A stretch of 64,000 nucleotides of DNA from Bacteroides sp. M10. Its GTDB lineage: Bacteria > Bacteroidota > Bacteroidia > Bacteroidales > Bacteroidaceae. Shown one piece after another: positions 19,130-28,578 of this stretch (within the stretch, counting starts at the first letter, position 1; each line of letters opens with the position of its first letter). The DNA lies in contig NZ_CP060488.1 in NCBI RefSeq assembly GCF_014334015.1, positions 124,001 to 188,000 on the forward strand, given 5' to 3'. A program made the position numbers and the translations under genes. Below the pieces are notes generated by a model. It ran no database searches, was not told where the DNA came from, and saw nothing but the letters and a program-made list of their open reading frames with translations.

Positions 19130-21118
19130 TTATTCAATCATTTCGATTCGCTTGATAAGCTCGTTTCCAAGAGCTGTTTTATCTTCAATATGTTTCAAGA
19201 CGGCAGTCACAAAGGTATTGCTTTCGAAATCACCGCGTACTTGCTCAAAATCCTGCTTCATTTCGTCGTGGGAGCCGTCAGCACCAAATCCGGTCATGGA
19301 AGACAACGAAAATTCTTTCTTGGCATCCTCATATACCATCTTATCCAATCCGACAACAGCTTGCTGCCACGCTTTCACGATACCGATGATATCTTGTGCT
19401 GTAATCGTTTCCGGATTCAGGCCGTAGAATTCCTGAATCTTATGATAAGCCCATGTCCATTCATAGGTATAATAATTCTCGTGCATTTCTGCAAAGCTTG
19501 CATTGATGGATTTCAAACGGTTGACCGTTCCTTTCTCAATACCATCCAGCAATCGGTCGATCTCACTCTTGGGAGCAATCAGTCCGGAAACATCCACCCA
19601 TTCGCCAAGTCCGATTTCCGTATCAGGTTTCAGTCGTTGACGGATTTCTTCATTGCTTTGGAAATTAATGCCTTCCAATCGTTTAATGATGGAGTTCCCC
19701 AAGAACTTGTGAATGGCGATTTCATAAAAACGAATTCCGTTGTTCAGAGAGGAGTTCTTGATTTTAGCACTCTGGTAGGAGTAAATTTCTGAAGTTTCAC
19801 CGGATACACGTCTCAGTTCTTTCAAAATGGAACGTCCTTTAAACATTTTCTGAATGGTATAAGGACTCAACAGGTTATAATTGATATAATCCAGCCGGTT
19901 CGGATCTTTTCGTTTATCACGCTTCGGCCATTTCTGTGCGTCACGGATAGTACCTACACTTCTCAAATTAACTCCCGGAACCAGATAAGTGGTATTCCGC
20001 TGCTCTATCAGGTAAGAGAAAGGAAGATTGGAAGTATCGGCATGATTAACATGACGTCCCATTACCAAAGAGAAAGCCCCGACACGTGCCGGCCACAGGA
20101 TATATGAATCGGAAGTGGTCTTCGCTCCTCTCTCCATCGTTCCCTGATGGATAGGACCTAACTTATACATGTGATTGCTCTGATTGGACCCTGAACCTGC
20201 ATTCATAAACGAGAACATACCGGCAATCAACAAAGTAGATTTATGGTGTGTCACTGTGAAAGGACCTGCAAAAATAGCACATGCCTCACCGTTCTCTCCC
20301 TGACAATTACTGAAGAATAAAGAATCGGAAGCAGAATAATTGTGTCCCAGCTTACAGGATTGTCCGACGAAACAACGAGTCAACATCGTGCCGTCATCCA
20401 CTTTAGAGCCGGAAGAGATGATAAAGTCATCACAAATTACCCCATGTCCGATATGTACAGGCGCCGTCACGTTACTATTGACGCTACCATTGGATAAGCG
20501 GCAAGTCCCACAGATATGGCAGTAATCGCCAATCCGGACATTCTTGATCGAGCCCGTATTAAGAATCATCACATGATTGCCAATACTGCCGACAGCAGAA
20601 GCATGTTTGTTGGAATAGTAATCCGCAATAGATTTCATGCGGTTAATCAGTTCGGGACGGTGGCGGTACAGTGCAAGTATATATGCCTGGTGCGCAGACA
20701 GTTTATCGTTCATCAACACCTCACGGCCTCCTGTTTCATTCAAGACAGCCACTTCCACTCCATTGCCGAAAGTGCTCAACCGATCCACTAAGATTATATC
20801 TACATTCTCAATGAAGGTGTCACTACCAATCTCATAATTAGCAATATAGTTCTGGATATTCTCAATACAACAGTTATCGCCCACCGATACATTATGCAAC
20901 GTCACATGACGCAATCCCGAATGTTTCTTAATGCCCCCCGGCAATGTAAATTCTGCTTCGAATACCCCCAGTTTCACTTCACCCGAGAAACGGGTATGAT
21001 GGACGTATTCACAATTAAAGCCCTCTGCCACTGATACATTTCCCCAATCATCGGCCAGACACGACTGGCTCTTCAACTGAAGTACCTCATCTTCAGTCAA
21101 TCTACGATAGTCTTTCAT
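19130..21118 (-). CDS. DUF4954 protein with left-handed beta-helix (hexapeptide) repeats
   Basis: A 662-residue cytoplasmic protein without a signal peptide. The first half has hexapeptide-type repeats (VGSIGNHVMILNTGSIKNVRI, then THIGHGVICDDFIISSGSKV-like stretches, VNHADTSNLPFSYLIEQRN), as in sugar-nucleotide acyltransferases and nucleotidyltransferases. The C-terminal third is helical. It matches the DUF4954 family, common in Bacteroides, whose function is not established; an acyltransferase-like or scaffold role is only inference. It lies between fumarase and hflX with gaps of about 100 bp on each side. Confidence 0.85.
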   Translation of the reverse strand: MKDYRRLTEDEVLQLKSQSCLADDWGNVSVAEGFNCEYVHHTRFSGEVKLGVFEAEFTLPGGIKKHSGLRHVTLHNVSVGDNCCIENIQNYIANYEIGSDTFIENVDIILVDRLSTFGNGVEVAVLNETGGREVLMNDKLSAHQAYILALYRHRPELINRMKSIADYYSNKHASAVGSIGNHVMILNTGSIKNVRIGDYCHICGTCRLSNGSVNSNVTAPVHIGHGVICDDFIISSGSKVDDGTMLTRCFVGQSCKLGHNYSASDSLFFSNCQGENGEACAIFAGPFTVTHHKSTLLIAGMFSFMNAGSGSNQSNHMYKLGPIHQGTMERGAKTTSDSYILWPARVGAFSLVMGRHVNHADTSNLPFSYLIEQRNTTYLVPGVNLRSVGTIRDAQKWPKRDKRKDPNRLDYINYNLLSPYTIQKMFKGRSILKELRRVSGETSEIYSYQSAKIKNSSLNNGIRFYEIAIHKFLGNSIIKRLEGINFQSNEEIRQRLKPDTEIGLGEWVDVSGLIAPKSEIDRLLDGIEKGTVNRLKSINASFAEMHENYYTYEWTWAYHKIQEFYGLNPETITAQDIIGIVKAWQQAVVGLDKMVYEDAKKEFSLSSMTGFGADGSHDEMKQDFEQVRGDFESNTFVTAVLKHIEDKTALGNELIKRIEMIE

Positions 21119-21210
21119 TATAATAATGTGTTAACGTGCCCATATGCCGATGTATCAATTGGCTACGCGTGTTGCATAGAAATTGGTACATCCGCAGCTT
21201 GACATATTGA

Positions 21211-22473
21211 TTATTCTTCCTCTTCTTCTTCGTAGGTCTGATAAAGAAAATCGTTATAGGGATATTTCTGAACGTGTAATTCTTTCACTCGCTGATAAAC
21301 TACATTTTTCAGTTCGTCTATATTGATTCGTTCGCGGGCGGAAATAAAGAGACAGTTGTCCTCCATCTTTGCCATCCACGTCTTCATCAGTTCTTCGAGT
21401 GTTAAGTTTTCCTTTGTTCGGGGGGTAAGGTCGTCCGGCGCTTTCTCCACGTAGGTGTAAGCGTCTATTTTGTTAAATACAAGTATCATGGGTTTGCCAC
21501 TGCCACCAATCTCTGCCAGTGTTTTGTTCACCACTTCAATCTGTTCCTCAAATCCGGGGTGGGAAATATCGACTACGTGTACAAGCAGATCCGCTTCACG
21601 CACCTCATCCAATGTTGATTTGAAAGATTCTACCAGATCGGTAGGCAACTTACGAATAAACCCTACCGTATCCGACAACAGGAACGGTAGATTATCGATA
21701 ATCACTTTGCGTACAGTGGTATCCAACGTTGCGAACAGTTTGTTTTCTGCAAACACTTCGCTCTTTGAGAGAAGGTTCATCATGGTTGATTTTCCCACAT
21801 TGGTGTAACCAACCAGTGCAACACGTATCATACGTCCGCGATTCTTACGCTGGGTAGCTTTCTGTTTGTCAATGTCTGCCAGACGTTCTTTCAGCAATGA
21901 CATACGGTTCAGGATGATACGACGGTCCATCTCGAGCTGTGTTTCACCCGGACCACGAAGTCCCACGGAACCTTTACCACCACCGGCACCGGAACCACCT
22001 CCCTGGCGTTCCAAGTGAGTCCAGAGTCGCTGCAAACGTGGCAACATATATTTATACTGTGCCAGTTCTACCTGTGTCTTCGCATTCGCAGTCTGTGCAC
22101 GCATGGCAAATATATCAAGAATCAGTGAAGTACGGTCCAGTATCTTCACTTTCAGTTCAGCTTCAATATTACGAATCTGTTTCGCAGAAAGTTCGTCATC
22201 AAAGATGACCATTCCTACTTCACGTTCTGCTTCCTCTTCGTCATGGATATATTGTCTGATTTCTTCCAACTTTCCTTTTCCAACATAAGTCACAGAGTTG
22301 GCCGTCGGCAACTTCTGTGTAAATCGTTTCACTACTTCCGCCCCAGCCGTCTCGGCAAGGAAAGCCAATTCATCCAGATACTCGTTTGTCTTACGCTCAT
22401 CCTGCGTTTGTGTGATGAGTCCTACAAGCACTGCTGTTTCTACTTTGGCTTCGGATATTACAAATTCTTTCAT
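21211..22473 (-). CDS. hflX: Ribosome-associated GTPase HflX
   Basis: A 420-residue GTPase that binds 50S/70S ribosomes and can rescue stalled or stress-damaged ribosomes. The N-terminal HflX domain (ETAVLVGLITQTQDERKTNE, FDDELSAKQIRNIEAELKVKI, DRTSLILDIFAMRAQT) leads to a glycine-rich linker (GGGSGAGGGKGSVGLRGPGE) typical of the family. The GTPase domain has G1 GYTNVGKST (about residue 221), G3 DTVGFIRKLP and G4 NKID. It ends in an acidic tail (YEEEEEE). Complete, on the minus strand, 92 bp before the DUF4954 gene. Confidence 0.96.
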   Translation of the reverse strand: MKEFVISEAKVETAVLVGLITQTQDERKTNEYLDELAFLAETAGAEVVKRFTQKLPTANSVTYVGKGKLEEIRQYIHDEEEAEREVGMVIFDDELSAKQIRNIEAELKVKILDRTSLILDIFAMRAQTANAKTQVELAQYKYMLPRLQRLWTHLERQGGGSGAGGGKGSVGLRGPGETQLEMDRRIILNRMSLLKERLADIDKQKATQRKNRGRMIRVALVGYTNVGKSTMMNLLSKSEVFAENKLFATLDTTVRKVIIDNLPFLLSDTVGFIRKLPTDLVESFKSTLDEVREADLLVHVVDISHPGFEEQIEVVNKTLAEIGGSGKPMILVFNKIDAYTYVEKAPDDLTPRTKENLTLEELMKTWMAKMEDNCLFISARERINIDELKNVVYQRVKELHVQKYPYNDFLYQTYEEEEEE

Positions 22474-22520
22474 TCTTTACTTTTATTATATATAATAATG
22501 TGGGCGCAAATATAACAAAA

Positions 22521-22553
22521 AAAAAGAGGACAATGTTTTATTGTCCTCTTTTT
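22521..22553 (-). terminator. Rho-independent terminator of the susCD operon A
   Basis: A perfect 14 bp stem, AAAAAGAGGACAAT (22521-22534) with ATTGTCCTCTTTTT (22540-22553), has a 5-base loop. On the minus strand a run of T follows. It lies 31 bp after the stop of the lipoprotein gene at 22584. Confidence 0.85.
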
Positions 22554-22583
22554 CGTATCATTCAGGATTTAAAATATCCTATA

Positions 22584-23483
22584 TTATTCTTCCATTGCAC
22601 CTGCTATATCATAATCGAGAGTTGCCGTTACACCTTCCACTTTGTTTTTCGCAACGTTATTCTCATAATAGAAGACATCATAAGTAAAGACGTACGCGCC
22701 TTCGCTTGTTTTCTCTGCAGATTTCACGTTCATGTAATAAGGTGCTTTCGTAGTCTTATCCACTACACCGGTGTTAATCTTCTCTGGATTATAAGCATCA
22801 CCTACAGATAACATACCTGCAACATCATAATTCTCATCCAACAGGAACTGTAAATGTCCTGTAGCTGTAGATGCCGTTCCGGCAGCAGAATAAAGAGCTT
22901 TGATTCTGAATAATTGATTTCCATCCTCATCTTCATAGTCGGAAGCAAACTCAAGAGGTGCTAAAATTCCAGCACCATACCAGCCAGCTTCCAGCACAAC
23001 AGGCTGATCTATCTTTACCCAAGCATAATCCTTAGACACAGATACAACCGTTGAAGAAGTTCCGGATGCATAAGGATGATCTTTTCCTTCTCCCAGTGAC
23101 AGTGTCAACTTATAAACTTCCTGAAATTTGCATTTATTACTAAGTCTCAATTCCACAGTTGCTTTAGATTCACCTTTTGCAAATAAAAACACAGTCGGTA
23201 CATCTGTAAATTTCACACCATCAATTTCCGAGCAGGATTTTACTGTTACAGGAACAGATACCGCTTCTTTTGTATTCACGCGATTCAACGTCAGTTGGTA
23301 TGTATCCTCATCCGGGTGTACTACAATTGAAGTCGTAGCAGCAGTAAAGTTTGCACCTAAAGCATTTTCATCTGCCTGCGGGCTCGTCACTTCAGTATCT
23401 TCATAGTCGCTACAGCTTACAAAAGACAAAGCCGGAACGATTAATAAATGTAATAAGAACTTATTTAGTTTCATATGATTCAA
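22584..23483 (-). CDS. Surface lipoprotein in the SusE/SusF position
   Basis: A 299-residue lipoprotein with signal peptide LHLLIVPALSFVS and lipobox Cys (SFVSC, about residue 24). The start may be Met1 (23483) or Met4 (23474, MKLNKFLL). The mature part is beta-rich, with ADENALGANFTAATTSIVVHPDED resembling Ig/BACON-like strands. I do not recognise a named family. It is the last gene after susC-susD in operon A (16 bp after susD) and is followed by a strong terminator. By position it should be an outer-membrane accessory glycan- or protein-binding lipoprotein. In the orientation seen here the operon has no promoter of its own (see the susC entry upstream). Confidence 0.75.
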   Translation of the reverse strand: MNHMKLNKFLLHLLIVPALSFVSCSDYEDTEVTSPQADENALGANFTAATTSIVVHPDEDTYQLTLNRVNTKEAVSVPVTVKSCSEIDGVKFTDVPTVFLFAKGESKATVELRLSNKCKFQEVYKLTLSLGEGKDHPYASGTSSTVVSVSKDYAWVKIDQPVVLEAGWYGAGILAPLEFASDYEDEDGNQLFRIKALYSAAGTASTATGHLQFLLDENYDVAGMLSVGDAYNPEKINTGVVDKTTKAPYYMNVKSAEKTSEGAYVFTYDVFYYENNVAKNKVEGVTATLDYDIAGAMEE

Positions 23484-23499
23484 ATTATTAATAGAATTA

Positions 23500-25104
23500 T
23501 TACTTATCCTCTACAGGTTTCGGAGTCGTTGATGTTGGATTCTGATCGGCTGCTGACAAAGCCTGGTTTGCCTGAATTTCAGCTTGAGGAATAGGCCACA
23601 ACAAAATCGGATCAGTCGGAGCAATATTAAAGATCATATTATCGTTCGGGAATCCTGCTCCACGACGGTCAACACCTTTATTCAAACGCATCAAATCAAA
23701 CCAGTTTAACCCCTCACCCCAAAGTTCAATACGACGTTGCAAGAATACTTCTTCCTGAATATCAGAGCTGTTAACTACATATTTTTCATTACGATATTTC
23801 TTAATAAAATCCACCAAGGTCTTCTCGCCATCTTTTCCAGACATAGCCTCTGCTTCCGCCTTAATCAGATACATCTCTTCAACACGCATCAAAGGAATAT
23901 CATTCGCATTAATAGAAGTCTCAAGAACATTATTATAAGGAGCAAATTTCACTTGAGTATAAGCTTTATAACCGTAACCTGTTACCATAGCCTGCTGGGA
24001 AGGAGATAGATTCTTAGATTTCAAGTCTCCACCGATCCACCAGCCTTTTCTAACATCATCGCCCGGTATCTTGTCATATAAATCTTTGTTAATCTGAAGT
24101 CCACCGGAGAAGTTTGCATATCCAAAATTCAAAGATCCCATGTGAGACGGCCAGTTCACAATACCGGAAGATACAATTTCATCCGTTTCATTGACAATGA
24201 TACCCCACATCCAGTTCTTTTCGCTAACAGTCCAGAACGCAGGCTTATTGACATCCGTCATGTCAGCCGGAGCAAGTCCCTCATTGGCAGCAGCCTCTAT
24301 TGCATTACCTGCAGCAGTAGCTGCCTGCGCATATTCATGCATAGACAAATAAACACGAGCTTGTAATCCATAAGCAACGGCAAGGCTGATATAGCGTTTG
24401 TCCTTTCTTTCTTCTCCTGCACTCTCTGCTTTTTTAAGCAAATCTACAGCAGTAGTCAGGTCTGTTGTAATCTGTGTATATACATCTTGAACAGTAGAGC
24501 GAGGACAACCGTTATCAGCAGCAGCTTCCATATTTTTATCAGTAATCAACGGTACACAAGGTTTGCTCTCGTTACCCTTATAGTTGAATTGATAAAGTTG
24601 TGCCAATACCCAATATGAGAAAGCGCGTGCGCTCAATCCCTGTGACAAGAAGTATTGTTCTGTTGCATCCGAGGTAGCAGGATCAATCTCCTTGACAACA
24701 TTATTGGCTGCATAAATGATGGCATACATATCATTCCATACAATCTGACATTCGAGTGATGTCTGGGAACGGTCGGTATAATCAAGCTCCCCTGTCATCC
24801 AGTTGTAACCGTTATCATCAGTCACCACATCATTACCATTTACATCGGTAAATAACATGACACTAGGATAACCAAAGTCATTATGACGTTCAAGCTGTAA
24901 TGCACCTTTATTCGGTGTCATCAAACTAAATTGTGCAAAAATCGCATTAACACGTGCCTCTACCTTGGTAGGGTCTATCTTCCCAATCTCATCTTTCTGA
25001 TTCGAAGTTACGATATTGCCTTCGGGCAATGTATCCATGTCTTCGCAACCTGTGAAAGCAAAAGAAGATAATAAAAGAGAAGCAAAAATATATTTTGTTT
25101 TCAT
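23500..25104 (-). CDS. SusD/RagB lipoprotein of cassette A
   Basis: A 534-residue SusD-family lipoprotein. The signal peptide MKTKYIFASLLLSSFAFTGC ends at the lipobox Cys. TPR-like helical regions follow (RAFSYWVLAQLYQFNYKG, YGLQARVYLSMHEYAQAATA), and the C-terminal RagB/SusD domain carries the typical IPLMRVEEMYLIKAEAEAMSG, RRIELWGEGLNWFDLMRLNKG and LLWPIPQAEIQANQ. It is intact, 25 bp downstream of its susC partner. The partner lacks a start and leader in this orientation, so this gene is predicted silent or poorly expressed until inversion. Confidence 0.95.
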   Translation of the reverse strand: MKTKYIFASLLLSSFAFTGCEDMDTLPEGNIVTSNQKDEIGKIDPTKVEARVNAIFAQFSLMTPNKGALQLERHNDFGYPSVMLFTDVNGNDVVTDDNGYNWMTGELDYTDRSQTSLECQIVWNDMYAIIYAANNVVKEIDPATSDATEQYFLSQGLSARAFSYWVLAQLYQFNYKGNESKPCVPLITDKNMEAAADNGCPRSTVQDVYTQITTDLTTAVDLLKKAESAGEERKDKRYISLAVAYGLQARVYLSMHEYAQAATAAGNAIEAAANEGLAPADMTDVNKPAFWTVSEKNWMWGIIVNETDEIVSSGIVNWPSHMGSLNFGYANFSGGLQINKDLYDKIPGDDVRKGWWIGGDLKSKNLSPSQQAMVTGYGYKAYTQVKFAPYNNVLETSINANDIPLMRVEEMYLIKAEAEAMSGKDGEKTLVDFIKKYRNEKYVVNSSDIQEEVFLQRRIELWGEGLNWFDLMRLNKGVDRRGAGFPNDNMIFNIAPTDPILLWPIPQAEIQANQALSAADQNPTSTTPKPVEDK

Positions 25105-25129
25105 ATTAAGTTCTTGATTTGTAGTTCAA

Positions 25130-28123
25130 TTAAAATGTAAGACTAATACCTCCCGAAATCGTACGAATAGGAGTATAAAGTGCTGTTGTAGCCGAAATAT
25201 AGCTCTGACGCGGGTCAAGACCTTTACGTGCAGAGATCAAAGCAACATTATCAGCAGTGAAGTATACACGTACTTTGTCAAGCATGACTTTCTTCACCAG
25301 TTGTTGCGGCAGAGTATATCCTACAGTAATATTGTTGATACTCAAATAGTCAGAGCTTGTCAACCAACGAGTGGATGCAGAGTTTGTATATTTATCACCT
25401 GCATTCAGACGAGGAATATTGGAAGTCGGATTTTCCGGTGTCCAGGCATTGTATATGTCTTTGTGCCAGTTCCATCCTGCACTGCTTGAAGCACCTCCGT
25501 GCATCAGACGTCTGTAACCGGTATCATAGATTTTACCGCCCAACTGATAAGACAACTGAATAGAAGCGTCGAATCCGTAAGCTTCAAATGTTGTTCCCAA
25601 ACCACCGTAGACAGTAGGCATCATATCATCAGTAGCTACTTTATAATTTTCAGCTGTTGAATATTCCGGTGTTTTAATTGCATTGCCATTATCATCCTTT
25701 GCCCAGTACAAGGCTTCTCCGGTTTTTTCATCCACGCCTGCGTAATCAACCAGATACATACGGTACATAGATTCTCCCTCTTCATAGATACGGTCACTAT
25801 CAATCAGTTTTCCGTTCAAGTCAGGATGCAGTTTATTAATCTTATTCTTAACGAATGTTGCATTCAGGTTCACACTCCAATTAAATTTCTTATTGGCCAT
25901 GATCTGATAATTCAAATCAATTTCAACACCAGAGTTTGTCATAGAACCAACATTCATCGGAACTGCTGTATATCCCAAGCTACCGGCTGTCGGTCTATTG
26001 TAAAGCATATCTTTTGATTTGCGGCCAAAGTATTCAATACTACCATTCAACTTATTGTTGAACAGACCAAAATCGGCACCGATATTATATGAAGTAGAAG
26101 TTTCCCAAGTAATATCCGGGTTACCTTTATATAATAATGTACCATCGGCAAATGTACCATTAGCACCAGTCATCTTATATTGATCCAACCAAGGATAGTA
26201 GTTCTTTTCCAGAAGAACGCCCGGGTAAAGAATATCATCATTACCTTGCTGACCGAAAGAAGCTTTGAATTTCAACATATTCACCCATGTAATATCTTCC
26301 ATAAAGCTTTCACGAGTCAACATCCATGCCACACTTGCAGACCAGAAGTTACCCCAACGATTCTCCGGAGCAAAACGGGAAGAAGCATCACGACGATAAG
26401 AAACGTTTCCAAAATAGGTATCATTATATGAATAGTTCACACGACCAAAGAAACCTTTTGTTGAGTACAAGTCCTTTTTGCCACCTATCGTGAATTTATC
26501 AATCACATTACCCAAATAGAAGCTTTCCGGATTATACAGATTCTGTCCACTACCTTCCAACAGTGTATATTCATAGGAATAACCATCATAACCGGCTGTT
26601 ACATCGAAGTGATGTACATCTTTAAGTGCAAATTGATAATTTGCAACATACTGCTGGTCAAATCCATAAGTACGAATAGCAGCCTGATAAGCAGTACCAC
26701 CATAAGAAGCAGACTGTCCCATATATGCATTACCCATTTCATTTTGACGGGTATTGTCGATATTCAAACCGTAGCGTGCAGATATTGTCAAACCTGTGAT
26801 AGGAGTTATCTCTGCAAACCAGTTAGCGTTTATTACATCACTCAAATATTCTCTTTTGTTATAAATCAAGTCACCGGAAGGGTTAGCGATTGACATGAAA
26901 GAACGAGAGAAATTTGTACTCTGTCCGTCTCCATAGTCATACACTTTACGTCCGTTGTTCAATAGAATCTGCTTGTCAGCACCACGAACATACAAAGGAT
27001 AGATAGGTGCCATATTGTTTGCTATATAGAAGGCGTTTCCTGAAGAAGCGGTAGCATTTGCATCCTGATCTCCCGGGTAGCGGCTCTCTGTATTGACATA
27101 GCTAACATTAGCTCCAATTTTCAACCAGCTATACAGCTTATAATCTCCTTTAAAACGACCATTAAGACGTTTGAAACCTGAACCGGAAATGACTCCCTGG
27201 TCATCCAAGTATCCGAAAGCGAAATAATAAGTTCCTTTATCACTACCACCGGATGCACTCAGATTATATTCCTGACGAAGATTATTCTGGAAAGTTTCAT
27301 CTGCCCAATTATCCGGAGTATAGTAATATTGACCGTCAGAGTAACCCAAAGTAGCATTCGGATTCAGTTTACCATTGGAACCAACCAATAACTCACCCGG
27401 AGCCGTTGTATATACCTGATACCCCAAACCACCGGAAGCTTCGGACGGAAGAATCTTATTTGCTCTGATATTAGCATCTTCAGGAGAGTATCCCAAGCTT
27501 ATCTGAGAATTATAAATTGACTGATAGGCAGTTTCAATATAATTTTTCGGGCTAGTCATTACATCATATGTCTTAATTGCCCGTGAGTTAGCACCCCATT
27601 TAGCATCGAAGTTAATGCGAGCTTTACCGGAGGTACCTCTTTTAGTAGTAATCATAATAATACCGTTGGCACCACGAGCACCATACAATGCAGTAGAAGC
27701 AGCATCTTTTAATACTGTCATCGTTTCAATATCAGCAGAGTTTATGGAAGACAAATCTCCATCATAGGGAACTCCATCCACTACATATAAAGGTTCCATA
27801 CCTGCATTGATTGACCCAACACCACGGATACGAACTTTGGCAGACTCGCCCGGCTGACCATTATCACTCAAAATCTGTACACCGGCTACTGCACCAGCCA
27901 ACGCATTAGATACATTGGAAACTTGACGCTTTTCAATCTTATCAGCTTTCATCACGGAAGCAGATCCGGTAAAAGTTCCTTTGGTAGAAGTACCGTAAGC
28001 TGTAACAATCACCTCATCAAGCACCTCTGTATCAGACTTTAAGACGATTTTCAGTTTAGGTTTAATAGCCACTTCTTGTGTTTGCATTCCGATATACGAA
28101 ATCTGCAAAGTCTTTGCAGAACT
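25130..28123 (-). CDS. SusC-like receptor, silent cassette A (no start codon, promoter or signal peptide)
   Basis: About 998 codons of a SusC protein whose 5' end is missing. The frame enters at SSAKTLQISYIGMQTQEVAIKP, which in complete SusC proteins is residue 68 onward, then shows the TonB box region (LDEVIVTAYGTSTKG), plug (VRIRGVGSINAGMEPLYVVDG, VLKDAASTALYGARGANG) and a full barrel ending GGISLTF. No ATG precedes this point; upstream the frame reaches a stop at about 28144-28146, and the apparent start at 28108 is a TTG Leu codon. The first 53 bp (28071-28123) are identical to 35536-35588 of the complete plus-strand susC. I read it as a donor cassette activated by inversion, not a decayed gene, because the rest is intact. 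Confidence 0.9.
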   Translation of the reverse strand, partial: SSAKTLQISYIGMQTQEVAIKPKLKIVLKSDTEVLDEVIVTAYGTSTKGTFTGSASVMKADKIEKRQVSNVSNALAGAVAGVQILSDNGQPGESAKVRIRGVGSINAGMEPLYVVDGVPYDGDLSSINSADIETMTVLKDAASTALYGARGANGIIMITTKRGTSGKARINFDAKWGANSRAIKTYDVMTSPKNYIETAYQSIYNSQISLGYSPEDANIRANKILPSEASGGLGYQVYTTAPGELLVGSNGKLNPNATLGYSDGQYYYTPDNWADETFQNNLRQEYNLSASGGSDKGTYYFAFGYLDDQGVISGSGFKRLNGRFKGDYKLYSWLKIGANVSYVNTESRYPGDQDANATASSGNAFYIANNMAPIYPLYVRGADKQILLNNGRKVYDYGDGQSTNFSRSFMSIANPSGDLIYNKREYLSDVINANWFAEITPITGLTISARYGLNIDNTRQNEMGNAYMGQSASYGGTAYQAAIRTYGFDQQYVANYQFALKDVHHFDVTAGYDGYSYEYTLLEGSGQNLYNPESFYLGNVIDKFTIGGKKDLYSTKGFFGRVNYSYNDTYFGNVSYRRDASSRFAPENRWGNFWSASVAWMLTRESFMEDITWVNMLKFKASFGQQGNDDILYPGVLLEKNYYPWLDQYKMTGANGTFADGTLLYKGNPDITWETSTSYNIGADFGLFNNKLNGSIEYFGRKSKDMLYNRPTAGSLGYTAVPMNVGSMTNSGVEIDLNYQIMANKKFNWSVNLNATFVKNKINKLHPDLNGKLIDSDRIYEEGESMYRMYLVDYAGVDEKTGEALYWAKDDNGNAIKTPEYSTAENYKVATDDMMPTVYGGLGTTFEAYGFDASIQLSYQLGGKIYDTGYRRLMHGGASSSAGWNWHKDIYNAWTPENPTSNIPRLNAGDKYTNSASTRWLTSSDYLSINNITVGYTLPQQLVKKVMLDKVRVYFTADNVALISARKGLDPRQSYISATTALYTPIRTISGGISLTF
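28071..28123 (-). repeat. Recombination site A of the susC shufflon
   Basis: 53 bp identical, in inverted orientation, to 35536-35588. It starts exactly where cassette A's coding similarity starts and contains the 19 bp palindrome TCTGCAAAGACTTTGCAGA. The last 29 bp on the minus strand side (28095-28123) are shared by all three susC genes. Confidence 0.85.
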
Positions 28124-28578
28124 AAATATTTTATATATTATTGATTATCAATAATATATTGTCTGATATTTAGGCGTGGGAAGCTTTTTCTTTTCTTAAT
28201 CAATGATACATATATACTTAATTATTAGATAATTAAATAAATTCGTTATTATTGCCAGTCTATATATGTAATACTTAATCTCTACCCAAAATAGATGTAA
28301 TCATCTGATAATAAACGTGATATTTATTTAGTAAGGGAATACTATATGAAGAAAATTGTAACAAACTAATTCAGACTAATATTCAAATGTTGATTATTAA
28401 TCAAAGTAAATATGGCGTTCATTGAAATTTCGCAACCGAGTTATTGTTTCTTACGTAAAACTACTTATGTATATATTTATAAATAATAAGACCTGCAATT
28501 TCGATTAATTCTAAAATTGCAGGTCTCATCTATTTATTTAAAACTTATCCTTATATGGAGGCAATATTAAAAAATGTT
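28124..28578. other. Intergenic AT-rich region between cassette A and susD of cassette B
   Basis: No gene seen. It contains an odd 27 bp palindrome at 28133-28159 (13 bp arms around T28146) right next to site A, a smaller TTGATTATTAATCAA palindrome near 28390, and the terminator at 28489-28526. No convincing promoter pointing into cassette A was found. Confidence 0.6.
28489..28526 (-). terminator. Rho-independent terminator after susD of cassette B
   Basis: A 13 bp perfect stem, AGACCTGCAATTT (28489-28501) with AAATTGCAGGTCT (28514-28526), has a 12-base loop and T-rich sequence after it on the minus strand. It lies 52 bp after the susD stop. Confidence 0.75.

Noticed and set aside
25130..28108. 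A complete susC starting at 28108 with MQISYIG
   Set aside because: The first codon is TTG, Leu in the conserved peptide TLQISYIG. There is no signal peptide, promoter or ribosome-binding site, and similarity extends upstream to 28123, so it is not a real start.
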